From NCBI GenBank assembly GCA_963556695.1, contig CAUWAG010000018.1:1488001-1552000 (forward strand): a stretch of DNA of 64,000 nucleotides, in the 5' to 3' direction. The DNA is from Anthostomella pinea. Lineage: Eukaryota > Ascomycota > Sordariomycetes > Xylariales > Xylariaceae. How positions within the stretch are numbered: position 1 is the first letter of the stretch; every line of letters starts with the position of its first letter. Positions 43,801 to 56,300 of the stretch are shown here, one piece after another. The notes under the pieces were generated by a model, which worked only from the letters and a program-made list of their open reading frames with translations, searched no databases and was not told the DNA's origin. A program made the position numbers and the translations under genes.

Positions 43801-44730
43801 GCAATTTGGTAGAGGCTTTCTTAGAGAAGAATCCTTTGAGATGGGCCAACTCGTGTGGAAGTTTTGATCGTACCTTGGCTATATGTTCAGGGTCCTCTCC
43901 TTCTGGGAATGGAATATGCTTTCTGTCAAAAGTCTTGTTCCAGGTCTTGGGATCGACAGTGAGAGCGTTCAAGCTGACCGAAAGATGTGTTGAGGGTCGT
44001 TCCAGCGGGACAGCAACCTGGGGCATCCGTTGCTTCTTCCATCTCTCTTGACGAGGGTCTGTAAAGATGGCATAAATGCCGGCAGTGAGGTCACTGTTGC
44101 CGGTTAAAGCCTTGCTTTCGATAGGGGACATCGCTGCGACCAAAGGTGCTGGTGATGTCAATCGCCAAGGGTTCTGTAAGATCTTGCGAACCTTCAATTG
44201 TCGGTCTTTAGCTGTCATCAAGCGGTCACGGCAGAAAACATCGGTTTGGGCCTTCATATTGAGTGAAGGTAAAGAATGCTTGACTAAGATGCTTGGGGCA
44301 TATTGGGCCAAAGCTGGTCGATCTTCAGGCCAACAGATCATGCGAGAAGCAGGATGCATCCACACATTCTGCTTGGTTAACCAATCTTGTCCGATGAAGA
44401 CATTATTAGCGGTAGGAATGATTATAAATTTCTGACGAGGAAATTCTCGTCCGTCAACCTCAAGGGTGACTCGAATCTGGTGTGTTGCGCGAGCAGTCGC
44501 TGCTCCGTTAAAGTCACTCAACATCAAGGGCTTGTCCAACCGCTCCATTTTGGCACCTATCCAATCGACGAGTTTCTGGGCCATCTTGGGGGTCATTGAG
44601 AGAGAGATATCAGCTCTTGTATCACAAAGGGCGTGTGTCTTAAGACCAATGCCATTAACTAATAACTTGACAGATTTAGTGAATATATTTGATTTTAATG
44701 ATTTACCGACTTTTGCCAATCGTGGTACGT
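40811..44730 (-). pseudogene. Gypsy-1 pol, stops only, no frameshift
   Basis: One reading frame runs from about 44730 to 40811. Domains: aspartic protease with CDTRADISL at the active site (DTG to DTR, a G-to-A change); reverse transcriptase with FCVDYRWIN and AYADDVLV; RNase H start (KVDTDASGKATGG) with TDHQALIYW; integrase zinc finger HAG...CRDCQ; DDE core (VDGKSMPKD, ISDNAGPF, GSIEITN); and a C-terminal chromodomain (EPEWEVEKILVSRL, then VGLDPNETWYPASDLKN). The frame is broken only by about eight in-frame stops (near 43733, 43683, 43205, 42797, 42074, 41303, 41053), most of them at codons normally CGA, CAG, CAA or TGG. One stop removes a conserved Trp in the chromodomain. Inactive. Confidence 0.93.
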
Positions 44731-44760
44731 AGGCTATCGAGGAGACTTCCGACAGCCGTT

Positions 44761-46302
44761 TTAGTTTTCTGAATCAGAAGAAGAATCAGAAGGAGTATTC
44801 TCAGCGATGCTCGATGATTGTGCATCAGATTCCTCGTGGTCAAATGCCTGGAGCATGTTAGCGATAATCTTGCGATCGGGGCAATGGCGAGACTGATAAT
44901 CAGGCTTCTTGCACAAGAAACAGAGTCCGGCGTCTATGAGAGCGCTCTTCTCTTTTTCCGACAGAGAGGGAGTCTCCTTGACAGGCGCAGTTGTAGTCTC
45001 GACTTCCTTTTTGATCTTGCGGCGCTCGCGGTACCCGCGAGGTCGGCGGCGGGGTTTGGTCTCCGGGGGAGATGGCTCATGGCGGGTCAGTTTGCGCTCC
45101 TTCCTCTCTTCCTGAGCACGGTGACGAGCAATGGCGGCATCAGCAACGGAAGCAGTGAAATCTTCGTAAGAGATGCGCGAGTCCTTAGAATCCTTCAGCA
45201 GACGGGTGTCGAGATCGGCAGGGATATGCTCATAGAAAGTGGTTTTACGCAGGTCCTTGTCGATACCTGCTTTGTCTGCCAGGCTGTTGACCTTTCCAAT
45301 AAACTGGTGGATGTCCATTTCCTTGTCAAAGGGGTTATACTTGAGCTTCGCTAGCTCAGCCCGAGCTTTAGAGGCTTGGTTGGCGTCGTGGTACACGGCG
45401 GAAAGAGTGGCAACCATCTTAGCAGTGTTCTGGAACGGCATAAGAACCGACTGGTAACGGGACTCCAGAAGGTCGTTAGCAGGTCCTCCCGTCATGTTGA
45501 AAATAAGAGCCATATGGCTGCGTTCTTTTTTGAAGGTCTTTTCGTCTTTCTCGCATTTATCGGCCAGCTTGATAATCCATTTGTCAAAGAGGTCCTTTTC
45601 TCCGGCGAACATGCCAGGTTCGCGTCGGGACTCTCTAGCTTTTTTATCATAGTGGGGGTTGCGGGCATCCTGGTCTTGGCCAAAAGGTGTAAACTCGGGG
45701 AGGGCCGCAAACCCAGTGGGCTTGAAGTCGGTGCTGCCAAAGGCACTGTTCGCGGGTGTGATCTCGCGAGAGCAGCGGTCGTTGTCATTGTGGGTTCCAG
45801 CGCTGACTTGGGCCTTTAGGGAGGCGATTTCAGCCATTAATTGCTAAAGGGTAGGGTTGAGGTTGTCCTCAGGTATGTCGGGCGGCTGGGACAAGGGGAA
45901 AATTGTAGCAGAGTTTTTACGGAATACCTTGGGCTTCGAATAGACCTCAAAGTTCTCGGTAGCAGAATCGTAATTGGATTCTTTGACTTCGCTGCTGGCG
46001 ACGGGTCTTTTTTGTTCCGAGTCGCGATGGGGGGCAACAGGCTTTTCTGGCTCTGGGTTACTAAGGGCTTGAGCGGGCTCTTCTGGCGCTGGGCTCGAGG
46101 GTGTAACGAGGACGTCTTCGTCTAACTCTTCGGTCTTGGGACTCGTTTCTCCTGGCGTCTGTTCGCTGTTGTCTTTCTGTTGAGAGAGGCGGGTGGACTG
46201 TCGTGTCGGAGGGCCGTGATCTATCTTCTTCGGCATCGATGACTTGATTTTTTTGATTTTTTTTGTTTTATAGCCTAGTTTATTGTCGTGCACAGCCGAC
46301 AT
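44761..46302 (-). pseudogene. Gypsy-1 gag, one stop
   Basis: The ATG is at 46300-46302; 152 codons, a TAG at 45844-45846 (probably from CAG), then 360 more codons in the same frame to a TAA at 44761-44763. The protein has an acidic Pro/Glu-rich start, a capsid-like helical part (FAGEKDLFDKWIIKLADKCE onward) and a basic region, then a zinc knuckle CFLCKKPDYQSRHC in which the ligand His is Tyr (C-to-T). The pol frame is -1 relative to gag at the junction. Confidence 0.9.
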
Positions 46303-46385
46303 AGTGACTGCAAATGAATGCGAGAAGGGGTTTGATGAGATATTTTACTTGCTTCGCCAGCAAGGAAATGAAGAGCTTAGAATTG

Positions 46386-46612
46386 TGTCACGACCAGATC
46401 AAGGCATTGAGGTGAACTCAGTCCATTGGGTGCTATAGACGAAGATTCTAAGCTGAAGAGAAAAGGAAAGAAATGACCAACAACGCATTACGAAAAGCGC
46501 GACCAAGTCCAGGAGCAGGTAGAGCTCTGCTTGTGCCTGATCCCTACAGCCAGCTTCCGATTGGCTACCACAGTCCTGGCAGTTGAGGGCTGCTTGGGAG
46601 CAGGTCCTCACA
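46386..46612 (-). repeat. Gypsy-1 5' LTR
   Basis: 227 bp, TGTCACGAC...CCTCACA on the plus strand, upstream of gag in the sense direction. I see no clear tRNA primer-binding site next to it. Confidence 0.94.
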
Positions 46613-46671
46613 ATTAAAGCCTTTATTTGATTTAAGACAAACTCTAAACTAATATAAATAAATAAAATTTA

Positions 46672-46873
46672 TGTTGGATCCATGTGATTCCATAGTCAAA
46701 CCATCCATACAGAACCTACATGTATGATTAGATAAGAGATTAGATACCGGATTGTGAGGTCACTTAGCCAGACCAGCAGGTCCAACTAGACTTCCCAATC
46801 CAACCATCAGCAACATCATGACCTTGACCCCATACTCGAGTATTATGATTGATCGTTCAAGCCTGTTCAAGCA
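46672..46873 (+). mobile_element. solo LTR, family L1
   Basis: Starts TGTTGGATCC and ends CCTGTTCAAGCA, against CCTGTTCCAACA in the copy at 14799. The flanking 5-mers ATTTA and TTAAT do not match exactly, so the target duplication is decayed or the end is imprecise. Confidence 0.82.
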
Positions 46874-47293
46874 TTAATAAACGGTAAAAGTAATAAATCC
46901 AAAAAATTATTACTTAAAAGCTTGGTTAAAGGCGTTTTTTTAGTATTAAACGAGTTTAAAACAAAACTCGTACTTTAACATCGGCGCTTTTATCACCTTA
47001 ATATTCAAAGGCGAGATTAAACGATTAAAAAAACAATAAAAACCGATTGGAACCCTTTTAAAATAATTTAAATCCTTCATATTATGTATAAATGAGCTAA
47101 AATTTTAAAAACATCGTTAAAAATACGTTAATAAAATCATTTCATATAATATAGGTAAAATTGAACCCGTTTCTATCAAGAACTTAATTTTTTTTATATT
47201 AATTATAAAAGATCCTTTTATAGAACTAAAACTTTCAAGCGTATAAAACTAAAAACGCTATATTAAGCGCTTTAATTAAGTATATAACCTAGC

Positions 47294-47553
47294 TGTCAGA
47301 TTTCAAATGGTTGACAAGCCTGTGGTCTTGGGTGGCAGCTGCAATCGTTGTTATCATTTCTCAGCTATCCCAATTGGGTGGTATCTTCACCTATTTGTAC
47401 AGCTCCGGAGATGCCGGAGACAATCCTCTGGCCCACCATTTCCCGAGTCAACGTACGATTCATGGTGCTAGTCATGACAGCCTCCTTAACTAGCCACCTG
47501 ACTAGCCAGCACTCCACAGGACATACACCCATAGAGATCCCTTGAATCTGACA
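47294..47553. mobile_element. 260-bp element with inverted ends, type unclear
   Basis: A GC-normal island with TGTCAGATTTCAA at the left and TTGAATCTGACA at the right (inverted, one extra T). It could be a solo LTR with TG...CA ends or a small inverted-repeat DNA element. No matching target duplication was found. Confidence 0.5.
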
Positions 47554-48788
47554 ACAGGTTTATAAGTCTTTAATAATGCTACTACTTTAAAAATAGCTTT
47601 AAGCTACGTGTGGAAACCTTATATATTGATAAAAAGCATAAGTTTAAAACATTAGTGAATAAAAATCTTTATAATAACGAAACTATGTACTTAATTATTT
47701 TAACGTTATATAATTAATATTAAAACGGCATATTAAAACGTAGCAATTTATTTTCCACATAAAACGATCATAATACATATTTTAATATAAATCCTTATAT
47801 GTTTTTAAAACTATATATACGTTATTACAACGGATATTATTAATTAAACGAGCTAATTAATAATTAATAAAAGTGTTGTACTAAAAAAATTTAACGCGCT
47901 TAAGTTTAAAAAAGTCCACACAGTAAATTTTAATTACGGAAAGATTATTAAATCGAAATATACGAAACTTATCAACTTGAAATATTGAATTAACTTAAAT
48001 AAGATAAAGAAGCAAAGCCTAAAAAAGATCTTTTTTAAATTCATAAAGATTTATAACTATGTCGTTTAGTTGATTAAAAGAAGTAGATTTTATGAATATA
48101 CTGACAACATCGATATTAACGCTTTAAGATTAAAAACCCTTGTTCGATTCTTTCTTTTATATATATAGGAGCGTCTACGTTATTAATTAACACCTTTTGA
48201 TAACATAAACATACAAAATAAAAATAACAACGTAATAAAAAAACATTATAAACGAAAAATCAAAAACTCAAAATTAAAAAAGTCGCTTGAAAAGTTCTAA
48301 TCTTAAAAGCTTTTAATAAACTATTAAAATTCGTATTTATAACATTAATTTCATTTTTAAAAAGAAGAAAACTATATGTAATAAACCTTAAAAAATTGTT
48401 TAAAAGCTCTTATATGAGAAGTAAATTTATATAATAAAAATAAAGATTTATTACGCGATTATAAAAATTTGCTCGGTATAAAGTAATTTGAAGTCTTTAA
48501 CAAGTTTTTTAAAAATAAATTATATCATTGATAAATCAATATATAGTTTTTTTTCTTACAAACGCATATAACTTTATATTTTAAAAGCTATAAACTAAAG
48601 CTATTTTTTAAAAAATTTAAAAACTTCTAAAAAAACCCGTCTAAATTTAAAGCTTTAAGAGATATTATTTAAAGCTGCGTAATTGACGTAACATAAGTAT
48701 TGAAAGAATATTTATTAATAAATAAACTTAGTAAGCACAACATAGATCGTTGTTAAGAAATTTACATAACATAAACAAATCTAACATA

Positions 48789-50638
48789 GCTGACAAGCGA
48801 GTTGACATTACAAGCGAGTTGGCACTCGTCATGAACTCTTCAACTGTCATGTCAAATAACTTCACCACAACGCATTCAGTTCAATTCAATCAATCGGATT
48901 CCTCTTCCTCAGAGGTTTCTATCTCTATTGTACAAGTTCGCACATTATGGCCAGTATTGCCGTAAACTCCACACCGTCGCCCACGCGCTGCCGCCCGCCT
49001 CGGACGACGACTACCTTCACTCATTTCCTGTTTTGCCAGCTCAGTACCATCCTTTGCAGCCTGAAGATCTATTACATCTTCAACGGAAAGTATTCCTTCT
49101 TTCATTAGACGTTTGTTTTTTGTTCTCCAGTGTTTACTTAATAGGTGATTGGCCTCTTCTAGTTTGCGGACCCGGGAATCAACCAAAGCGACCTTATGAA
49201 TAAGACCGTATGTAGCCTTTGAAAACGAGCTCAACGCATCAACTATTGATGTAGGTGAGCTTCCCTGGTGGTTTCTGACTCAGTTTCGGATATAAACCGA
49301 TTGGTTTACCGCTTCGTTAATGGTGGTAGGCGTTTTCGAAGTCTAAGTAGTGGGTGGCAGATTGGGGTCTGGCGACGGTGTTCGTATGACAGCGACAGTA
49401 TCCAGCTTTGAAATGACACTTTCTGGGTCAAAAAGAACAAGCCCAGTGGCACTGAAACCTGCTCAAATGTTTCCTGGCGTCATAGCAGCGTTGTGTGCTT
49501 CACAAAACGCTGCAAGGAAGTCCTCCTTCGAAACATGGGTTATATGCCGCCGCATGAGATCCTCAATCATGCGACCGTACGCTCGTTTGAGCGGGCTAAA
49601 ACAACTGACATCTAAAGGCTGGAGCCTGTGTGACGAGTGGGCAGGCATACAAAGGGTGATAATGCCATTGTTCTGACAATAATCCTTAAAGACCTGGGAA
49701 TGGTGGCTTTCGTGACCATCTAGGATGAGGAGGCGTTTACCGGCAGTCATACGCAGTCTGGTATACTTGTCGAAATGCTGAATCCATTCCAAACCAATCT
49801 CATTCGTGGTCCACCCGTTGTCGGACACGGCCACCTTCTAATCGCGTGGTAATATCGTGTCGCAATACCATGACGCGAGGTGGGTTTTGCCCTGTAGAAT
49901 GATGAACGGCGGGACCACCCAACCATCAGCATTAACAGCAGAGATTGCTGTAGACCATTCCCTGTTGCCTTGCTGAGCTTGTCTAGGCCTGCCACGTCTT
50001 TCGGCGCTTGTAACGACCATGCCGGACCCAACAATGCCCATCATAAACCCAGTCTCGTCAAAGTTGTAAATATCCGCGTCTTGGATACCATGTTTCGCGA
50101 CTGCCGCTGCAACTTGGCGAAACCACGCGCAATACGCGTCTGGATCCTCGTTCAAGACCCTCTGGTAGTCTATCTTCCAATGAAAACGCGTCCGGAGGCC
50201 TGGTGTACGTTTGATGAAGTTCCGCGTCCAGTTCTTTTCAACGCGTCCAGCCCCACGCGCCGCCAACAATTGATTCGCTATATCTTCAACATAACTGTAC
50301 CGGGGCGGAAATGCTCGCGCATCCAGGTCGAGAATGAAGGAACAAATGGCATTCTCTTCGGAGACCATAAGTTTCAAAGTATTGGGCATGCTGTCGCGTC
50401 GTGATGGCATTCCTTTGACTCTATTGCTCAAAGTGGAACAAGGGACGTTGAAGAGTTTCGCAAGCTGAAATATAGGAATATGAGGGTCACGTCGTTTAGC
50501 TTGAACAGCTAGCTGCAAGTCTGATTCGTTATAACGCGGTGCCATTATTGTTGGTGGAGATATGATGGTTTGAATCGTATTGGTTGGAAAGTTCATGACG
50601 AGTGCCAACTCGCTTGTAATGTCAACTCGCTTGTCAGC
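48789..50638 (-). mobile_element. Fot/pogo-type transposon, complete
   Basis: 1850 bp with perfect 49-bp terminal inverted repeats (48789-48837 and 50590-50638), starting GCTGACAAGCGAG, and TA target duplications (48787-48788 and 50639-50640). Each inverted repeat holds two copies of ACAAGCGAGTTG, which look like paired transposase binding sites. Intact ends and an intact catalytic triad contrast with the stops in the gene. Confidence 0.95.
48890..50545 (-). pseudogene. Fot/pogo transposase (DDD), several stops
   Basis: Likely start ATG at 50543-50545 (MAPRYNESDLQLAV). Domains: psq-type helix-turn-helix (residues 1-50), CENP-B-type DNA-binding domain (about 60-125, ending TPGLRTRFHWKID), and the DDE superfamily core with Asp in FDETGFMMG, LDGHESHHS and PLDVSCFSPLKRAYGRM. 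The C-terminus has a zinc-knuckle-like RCGVYGNTGHNVRTC, where the second Cys is Tyr (G-to-A). The whole gene stays in one frame with only in-frame stops: TAG near 49836, TGA near 49461, and further TAG/TGA stops between 49345 and 49260. No frameshifts. This is a RIP-like profile. Confidence 0.92.
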
Positions 50639-50640
50639 TA

Positions 50641-51502
50641 CGTTACTTCAATATAACAATTATTAAAATAAATACAATAAACTTTAATAAATTTTAATAG
50701 CGTTTGTTACTTTAATAGAATAGCATATTATCTACATAGATTTTATGGGCATGTATTTTAATAATACGCTTAAGAAGAAGATCTTTATAAAGATGTTTTT
50801 TTATATTAAATAGATTTAATACCTATTTAAAAAAAGAATAACTATAATAAAGATATAATTATCAAACTTTATAACCTTTTTCACGGCTTTAAATGAGTAG
50901 AGAATATTTGATTAAGTAAAAAATTAAGAAATAAAGCACGAAGATTTCTTCTATTTATTTCCGATAATACTAGTTATATTAACTATAATATAAGGAATAT
51001 TATCGCTTTGTATAACAATAATTTCTTATTATTCAAGCTTAATTTTTAACAATTAAAAAACATCGTTGTTAGTATTAAAAAAACGTTTTGATTACAAATA
51101 TAAAATGTGTTGATTAGTTTATTAACATTAAAGTTATTAAAAGTTCTAATAATTAAAACGTAAAACTTAATTGGTTTTAATATTTAATCAAAGCGTTTAA
51201 ATTTTATTAAATATAATAAAGCGCAGGCTTTTTAATAACTTTCTAAACCTATTAACGTTAAACAAGCTATCTTTTTTTATTTTAAAAAGTAAGCAATTAA
51301 TTAAAAACGTTTAAATATGGTTTTATACTTCGTAAGTTTGAATTTTTATATGTATTTCAAGACTCGGTTTTTTTCTTTTTAACGTCAATTTAAGCACGTG
51401 CTATAAATAATTTAATTTAAATATATAAAACCCATTATGAATCGTACTACTTGATATTACAAGCTTAATATATAATACCTTTATTATAAACTTAACAGAT
51501 TC
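50641..51502. other. AT-rich block, RIP-like
   Basis: No gene visible; stops in all frames. Lies between the Fot/pogo element and Gypsy-2. Confidence 0.8.
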
Positions 51503-51725
51503 TGTGACGGCTGTGGCGGCCTGCACAGACCTTCCCACATGACAAGTGGATACCTCCCAATAGGGGAAGGATCTGACCAGAGGATCCCCTTAAAAGGGCA
51601 ACCTCCCACTGTACCTATCTCTCTCTCTCTCTTTCTTTCCTCTCTAGTCTTGATATTCTCGTCAATAGAGTAATAGCTGCTTGCTGCCGGCCATGTCCCA
51701 GCTCCTTAGTACGCTCGCCGTGACA
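51503..51725 (+). repeat. Gypsy-2 5' LTR
   Basis: 223 bp, with CTGTGGCGGC near the start (an insertion relative to the solo copies, which read GTGACGGCCTGC), the polypyrimidine CTCTCTCTCT block, and the GCCGTGACA end. Confidence 0.95.
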
Positions 51726-51893
51726 TAATATCAAGACTCCTCCATACCAGATCAGAAGCCTTGTCTTCAGATCACCACTATAAGGAGTTTTGCCTCTAGC
51801 AGTGACAGGTGCAGTGTCTCCGAACACCCACCTACCCCAAGACTTTATTATACACCTACCATTATCACTGATTCCGTCCAACACACCGTGACG

Positions 51894-53357
51894 ATGAGTA
51901 CCATTATCATTCCAGAATATCAGGATAGTTCTGAAGGGACTGAAAGACCAGCCCAACCTACCCAAACATCCCATAACACCAATAACCTTCCGCCAAAGAA
52001 AGAACCAAAGAAACAGAGAACCAAGGCACGAGGGGGCCAGAGCAAGCCAAACACGTGATCAAAGGCCGCTTTGACCCACAACAAATCTCCCTCAAACTCT
52101 TCATCGGCTCCATCTTCCTCAAGGACCACATTCCAGGACCCACAGACCCAGCCCATGGCACCAATCATGAGCGGTGATCTGGGCCGATCAGACGACCCCT
52201 TGCTCTTCAACCTGGATACGCTTACGGCAGAGCAGCTAGCCAGACTGCAAACCGAACTACACATCCGGATCCCGAGGTCTGAGCCACCAAGGCCCATAAC
52301 AGAACGACAGTCTGTGCATTTCAGCACACCACGAGAAGAACGAGCCTTTCCTTCCTTAGAAACAGGTTCTCCACACACAACGACCCCTAGGTGGGACTCC
52401 TCAGCTTCTATGGCATCAACCTCAAATGCCATGCGACATTCCATCAAGCTGGCAGACCCTATAAAGCTGAGTGACGGTCAAAACCCAACTTTTGAACAGT
52501 GAAAGAACAGTACTTAACGCAAGCTACGGACCAACTGGTGGCTCTTTCTTACAAAAGAATCAAAGTTTGATTGGCTTTGTATACTAATAAAAGGTGATAC
52601 AGCTATAACATTGGAACCATTCATTTCTGAAGAGAACACTGAGTCACTTACTACCATTGAAGAGGTGTATGACCTTCTCCGGTCCTCTTACAGCAATCCC
52701 GATACAGCTGCTCAAGCCAGGGATCAGCTCCATGATCTATGGATAGAACCAGCACAAGACTTCTATTCCTTTTGTTCCACATGGGTTCTCTTAGCCAGCA
52801 AGGCAGGCCTGTCCCGGACAAAATGGAAGTATGAACTGAACCGAAAGCTGACACCACCCCTGAGGATACAAGTAATGGCTTCTTACCTTGACTCTAACGT
52901 TTCTTTCAACCAATTTTGGAACATCTGTTCTAGCAATGCTTAACAGCTTGCAGAGATTGAACGGGTCAAGAAACAGCGCCAAAGTTTCTTAAAAGCTTCC
53001 TCCCGCCATATCATCACTGCGGCACCTGGACACCAACAGTTCATCAGAAACCTACCAACCCAAGCTTTGTCCAACCAAGCGATTGACACTACCTTCCAAC
53101 CAGCAAGAGCATCACCTGATCAGAAGACTCCCCGTCTCTCTGCAGTCCCTGAAAGGAAGCACATTCACCAATCACACACATCCCACAAGGCAGAAAGTGT
53201 CACATGCTACTTGTGTGGCAAAGAGGGTCATATTGCTCCCAAGTGTCCAGACAAAAGAACTCCTTATGTACATTTTCTAGAAAAAGACAATGAGACCTCT
53301 TCTGGTCTGACCCAGGATGTTACTTCTGACAGTGGGTCAGAAAACTCAAGGGCCTAG
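51894..53357 (+). pseudogene. Gypsy-2 gag, several stops
   Basis: ATG at 51894. One frame to a TAG at 53355-53357, broken only by in-frame stops (TGA near 52056, TGA 52500-52502, TAA near 52515, TAA near 52941). It has a Lys/Pro/Ser-rich start, a capsid-like region (SKFDWLCILIKGDTAITLEP, then AQARDQLHDLW), and an intact CCHC zinc knuckle CYLCGKEGHIAPKC. The pol frame is -1 relative to gag, as in Gypsy-1. Confidence 0.9.
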
Positions 53358-53359
53358 GG

Positions 53360-56300
53360 AAAGTCTCCTACCTAGGCCTCCAATGTACTATCAATCAATT
53401 GGCTCACCACTCCCTTGAAATTCCATCACTTCAATCAGACCTCACTGGCTTGATAGGCGGCAGTACCTTTGTGATGACTGCAACCATCCGGTGGAATGGA
53501 ATTGCAGTGCGTGTAAAAATTTTGATTGATACCGGAGCAGAGGTTTATCTTTTAGGCAGCCGTTCAATCATGAGACCCTTGGCTCAACGATGGGAACTCC
53601 CTCAAAGACATTTTGATGAGCCTGCCACCCTGAATGGCTTTGGCAAGGGGCATTCATAGGTTGTTAACACAGCGATTGCAGCAAATTTCTAGATTCAGGG
53701 AAGAACCTTCCGGGAAGCCCCTATCCTAGAAACAGAGTTTGGACCCAGCAAGAACTTTGACCTTATTGTTGGCAAGCGGTTTTTGGCTGTTCACAACCTC
53801 TTACCAGACTGCCGGCGGAACCGCCTATATTTCCCACCAGAACTACCTTTCCTTACCAACTGGAAGACCGACATCACCAACCCAGCTTGCCAGTGGTTAA
53901 GACAACGGGCTATCAATCCTTAGGCCCAGCAAGACATGCTCCATAGGGATTCACAGTGGGAAGAGCAAGAGAAACGCCCACAGAAGATACTACAACGCCC
54001 TCAAGTACTGGCTACATGGGCAAGAGACCATCATCAGTCCTTGCAGGCTATGAAAGACCAGCTAGCAGGACGGGACCGCCCGGTATCCTTGCAAAAGACT
54101 TCATTACGCCAGGCTGTTCATCCCAAGGTTAGCAAAGACGCAATAATAAACGTTCTGGGCGCGGATATCCACCTAGTCTCAGGAAGTACCTTCTTTAGAC
54201 AGGCTAGTCACCGTCAGAAGGGGCAACATCAACGACACAGTTACGGAAATGTGTTCTCCTTTTCGGTATATGAGCTTGATCAAGCTATTGATTACTCTAT
54301 TGATAAAGAGGACTTAGAGACTCAGCACCTGCTACGCAGCAGGCTTCCCCCAGAGGCACAAGATTTTATGGATGCGTTTTCTAAGACAGAAAGCAACGAG
54401 CTACCCCCTTTCCGTAAGGATATTGACCACAAGATCGAGCTCAAGCCAGGGGCTAAGACTCTTCGTCTGCACCCCTTATATAGCATGAAGGCCGACCACC
54501 TTATTGCCCTCAAGCAATATCTGACGGAACACTTGCGCAAAGAATGGATTGTTCCCAGTGGAGCAGAGTATGGGTCCCCTGTTCTCTTTGCCAAAAAGCC
54601 AAATAGAGGCTTGCGTTTCTGTGTTGACTACCGCGAGCTCAATGCTCAGTCAAAAAGGACCGCTACCCACTGCCATTAATCAGCGAAACTTTGGAACGTC
54701 TATCTAGCGCTAAGCTGTTCACCAAGCTGGATATCAGGGCGGCTTTCCACCGAATCCGCATGGATCCAGCCTCTGAAGATCTCACGACCTTCCGCACGCG
54801 CTATGGTCAGTATAAGTACAAAGTGCTCCCTTTTGGACTTTGTAACGGCCCAAGTACCTTCCAGCGATATATCAACAAGGCCTTGTTCCCATATCTGGAC
54901 GAGTTCTGTACAGCCTATGTGGACGATATCCTGATCTTCTTTGCAGACCCATTGGAACACTGGGACCATGTCCGCAAGGTCCTCCAGAAGCTCCGGGAAG
55001 CTGGCCTCCAGGCTGACATCAAGAAGAGCGAGTTTGCTGTCACATCAACAAAATTCCTGGGATATATAATATCAACCAGTGGCATATCAGTTGATCAAGC
55101 CAAGATTGCCGCCATGAGGGACTGGGAAGAGCCTAAGACTGTTAAAGAATTACAGTCTTTCTTGGGATTCTGTAACTTCTACCGGCAATTCATAGACAGT
55201 TTTAGCAGGATAACTAAACCTCTTCACCGTCTCACTGTGGCAACCAAGTACCTATGGACCAAGGAACAGCAGAGAGCTTTTGACAACCTAAAGGCTGCCT
55301 TATGCTCAGCTCCTTTGCTCTCACATTTCAAGGAAACAGCTTTTACCAAGCTGGAAACAGACGCTTCAGATGGTATAATCTCAGCAGCCCTTTCCCAACA
55401 GGATGAGCAAGACAACTGGCATCCAGTGGCCTATTTGTCGCAAACTATGAATACAACAGAGTGCAACTATCCCATCCATGACAAGGAACTACTGGCAATT
55501 GTCTATGCCATGCGAGAATGGAACCACATGCTCACTGCCCTTCAGCATCCCTTTCTTGTTTTCACAGATCATCAGGCACTCTAGTACTTTGTCACTAAGC
55601 GACAGCTCAATGCTCGACAAGCAGCCTGGAGTGAGGATATCTCGGGCCTGGACTTCATCATCTCTTTCCGTCCAGGTAGGGAGAACCTGATAGCTGATAC
55701 TCTATCACGGAAAGCTGTAGATCTGGCTACACAAAAGGCCATCAAGGATAAAAGTCGCCGCCAGATCCTCCTATCTGTTGAAAGGTTCAATGGACCCGTT
55801 GACCTGCCTGTGACCGACTCGTCATCTAGTCCAGAAGACAACCTGGTATATGCCATTATGGCCACCTTGAAAGCCAACAATCAGGACCCAGACGGTTCTC
55901 TAGAGGGTGTTCAGCTTATTGATGCCATCTTGACAGCTAACCGCTCTTCAGAGACCCTACTCCTTGAGCGGGAAAAAGCCAAACACAGTTAGCAGGGTTA
56001 TAGTCTTGTTGATGGCTTATTATTGAAAGAGGGACGCCTTGTGGTGCCTGATGAGGGGCACCTACACACACAACTTTGTGATAAGATTCACAGACTACCT
56101 TCCTGTGCACACCCTGGTCGGAACAAGATGCGTGCCTTAGTAGCAGAGCGTTATTCCTGGCCTGGTATGGGTGCTTTCATAGACCGCTATTGCGCTCATT
56201 GCCCAGAATGTGGCAGAGGCCGCAATTCCCGTCTTAAGCCAGCCGGCTTGCTACAGCCTCTGCCTATACCAGATCGTCCTTGGCAACATGTCTCTATGGA

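Larger units (their letters stand above)
40512..46612 (-). mobile_element. Gypsy-1: complete chromodomain LTR retrotransposon
   Basis: A 6101-bp element in minus orientation with two 227-bp LTRs (40512-40738 and 46386-46612) and an exact 5-bp target duplication ATTAA (40507-40511 and 46613-46617). Order in the sense direction: LTR, gag, protease, reverse transcriptase, RNase H, integrase, chromodomain, polypurine tract (complement of TTACCCCCTTCC at 40739-40750), LTR. This is a chromovirus (Ty3/Gypsy). The LTRs differ at a handful of sites that I read as transitions, for example AGCTAAAAAAAAAAGG against AGCTGAAGAGAAAAGG. Confidence 0.96.
46613..48788. other. AT-rich block, RIP-like, with short elements
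   Basis: AT-rich with stops in all frames, apart from an L1 LTR (46672) and a GC-normal element (47294). No gene is seen. Ends at the Fot/pogo element. Confidence 0.8.
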
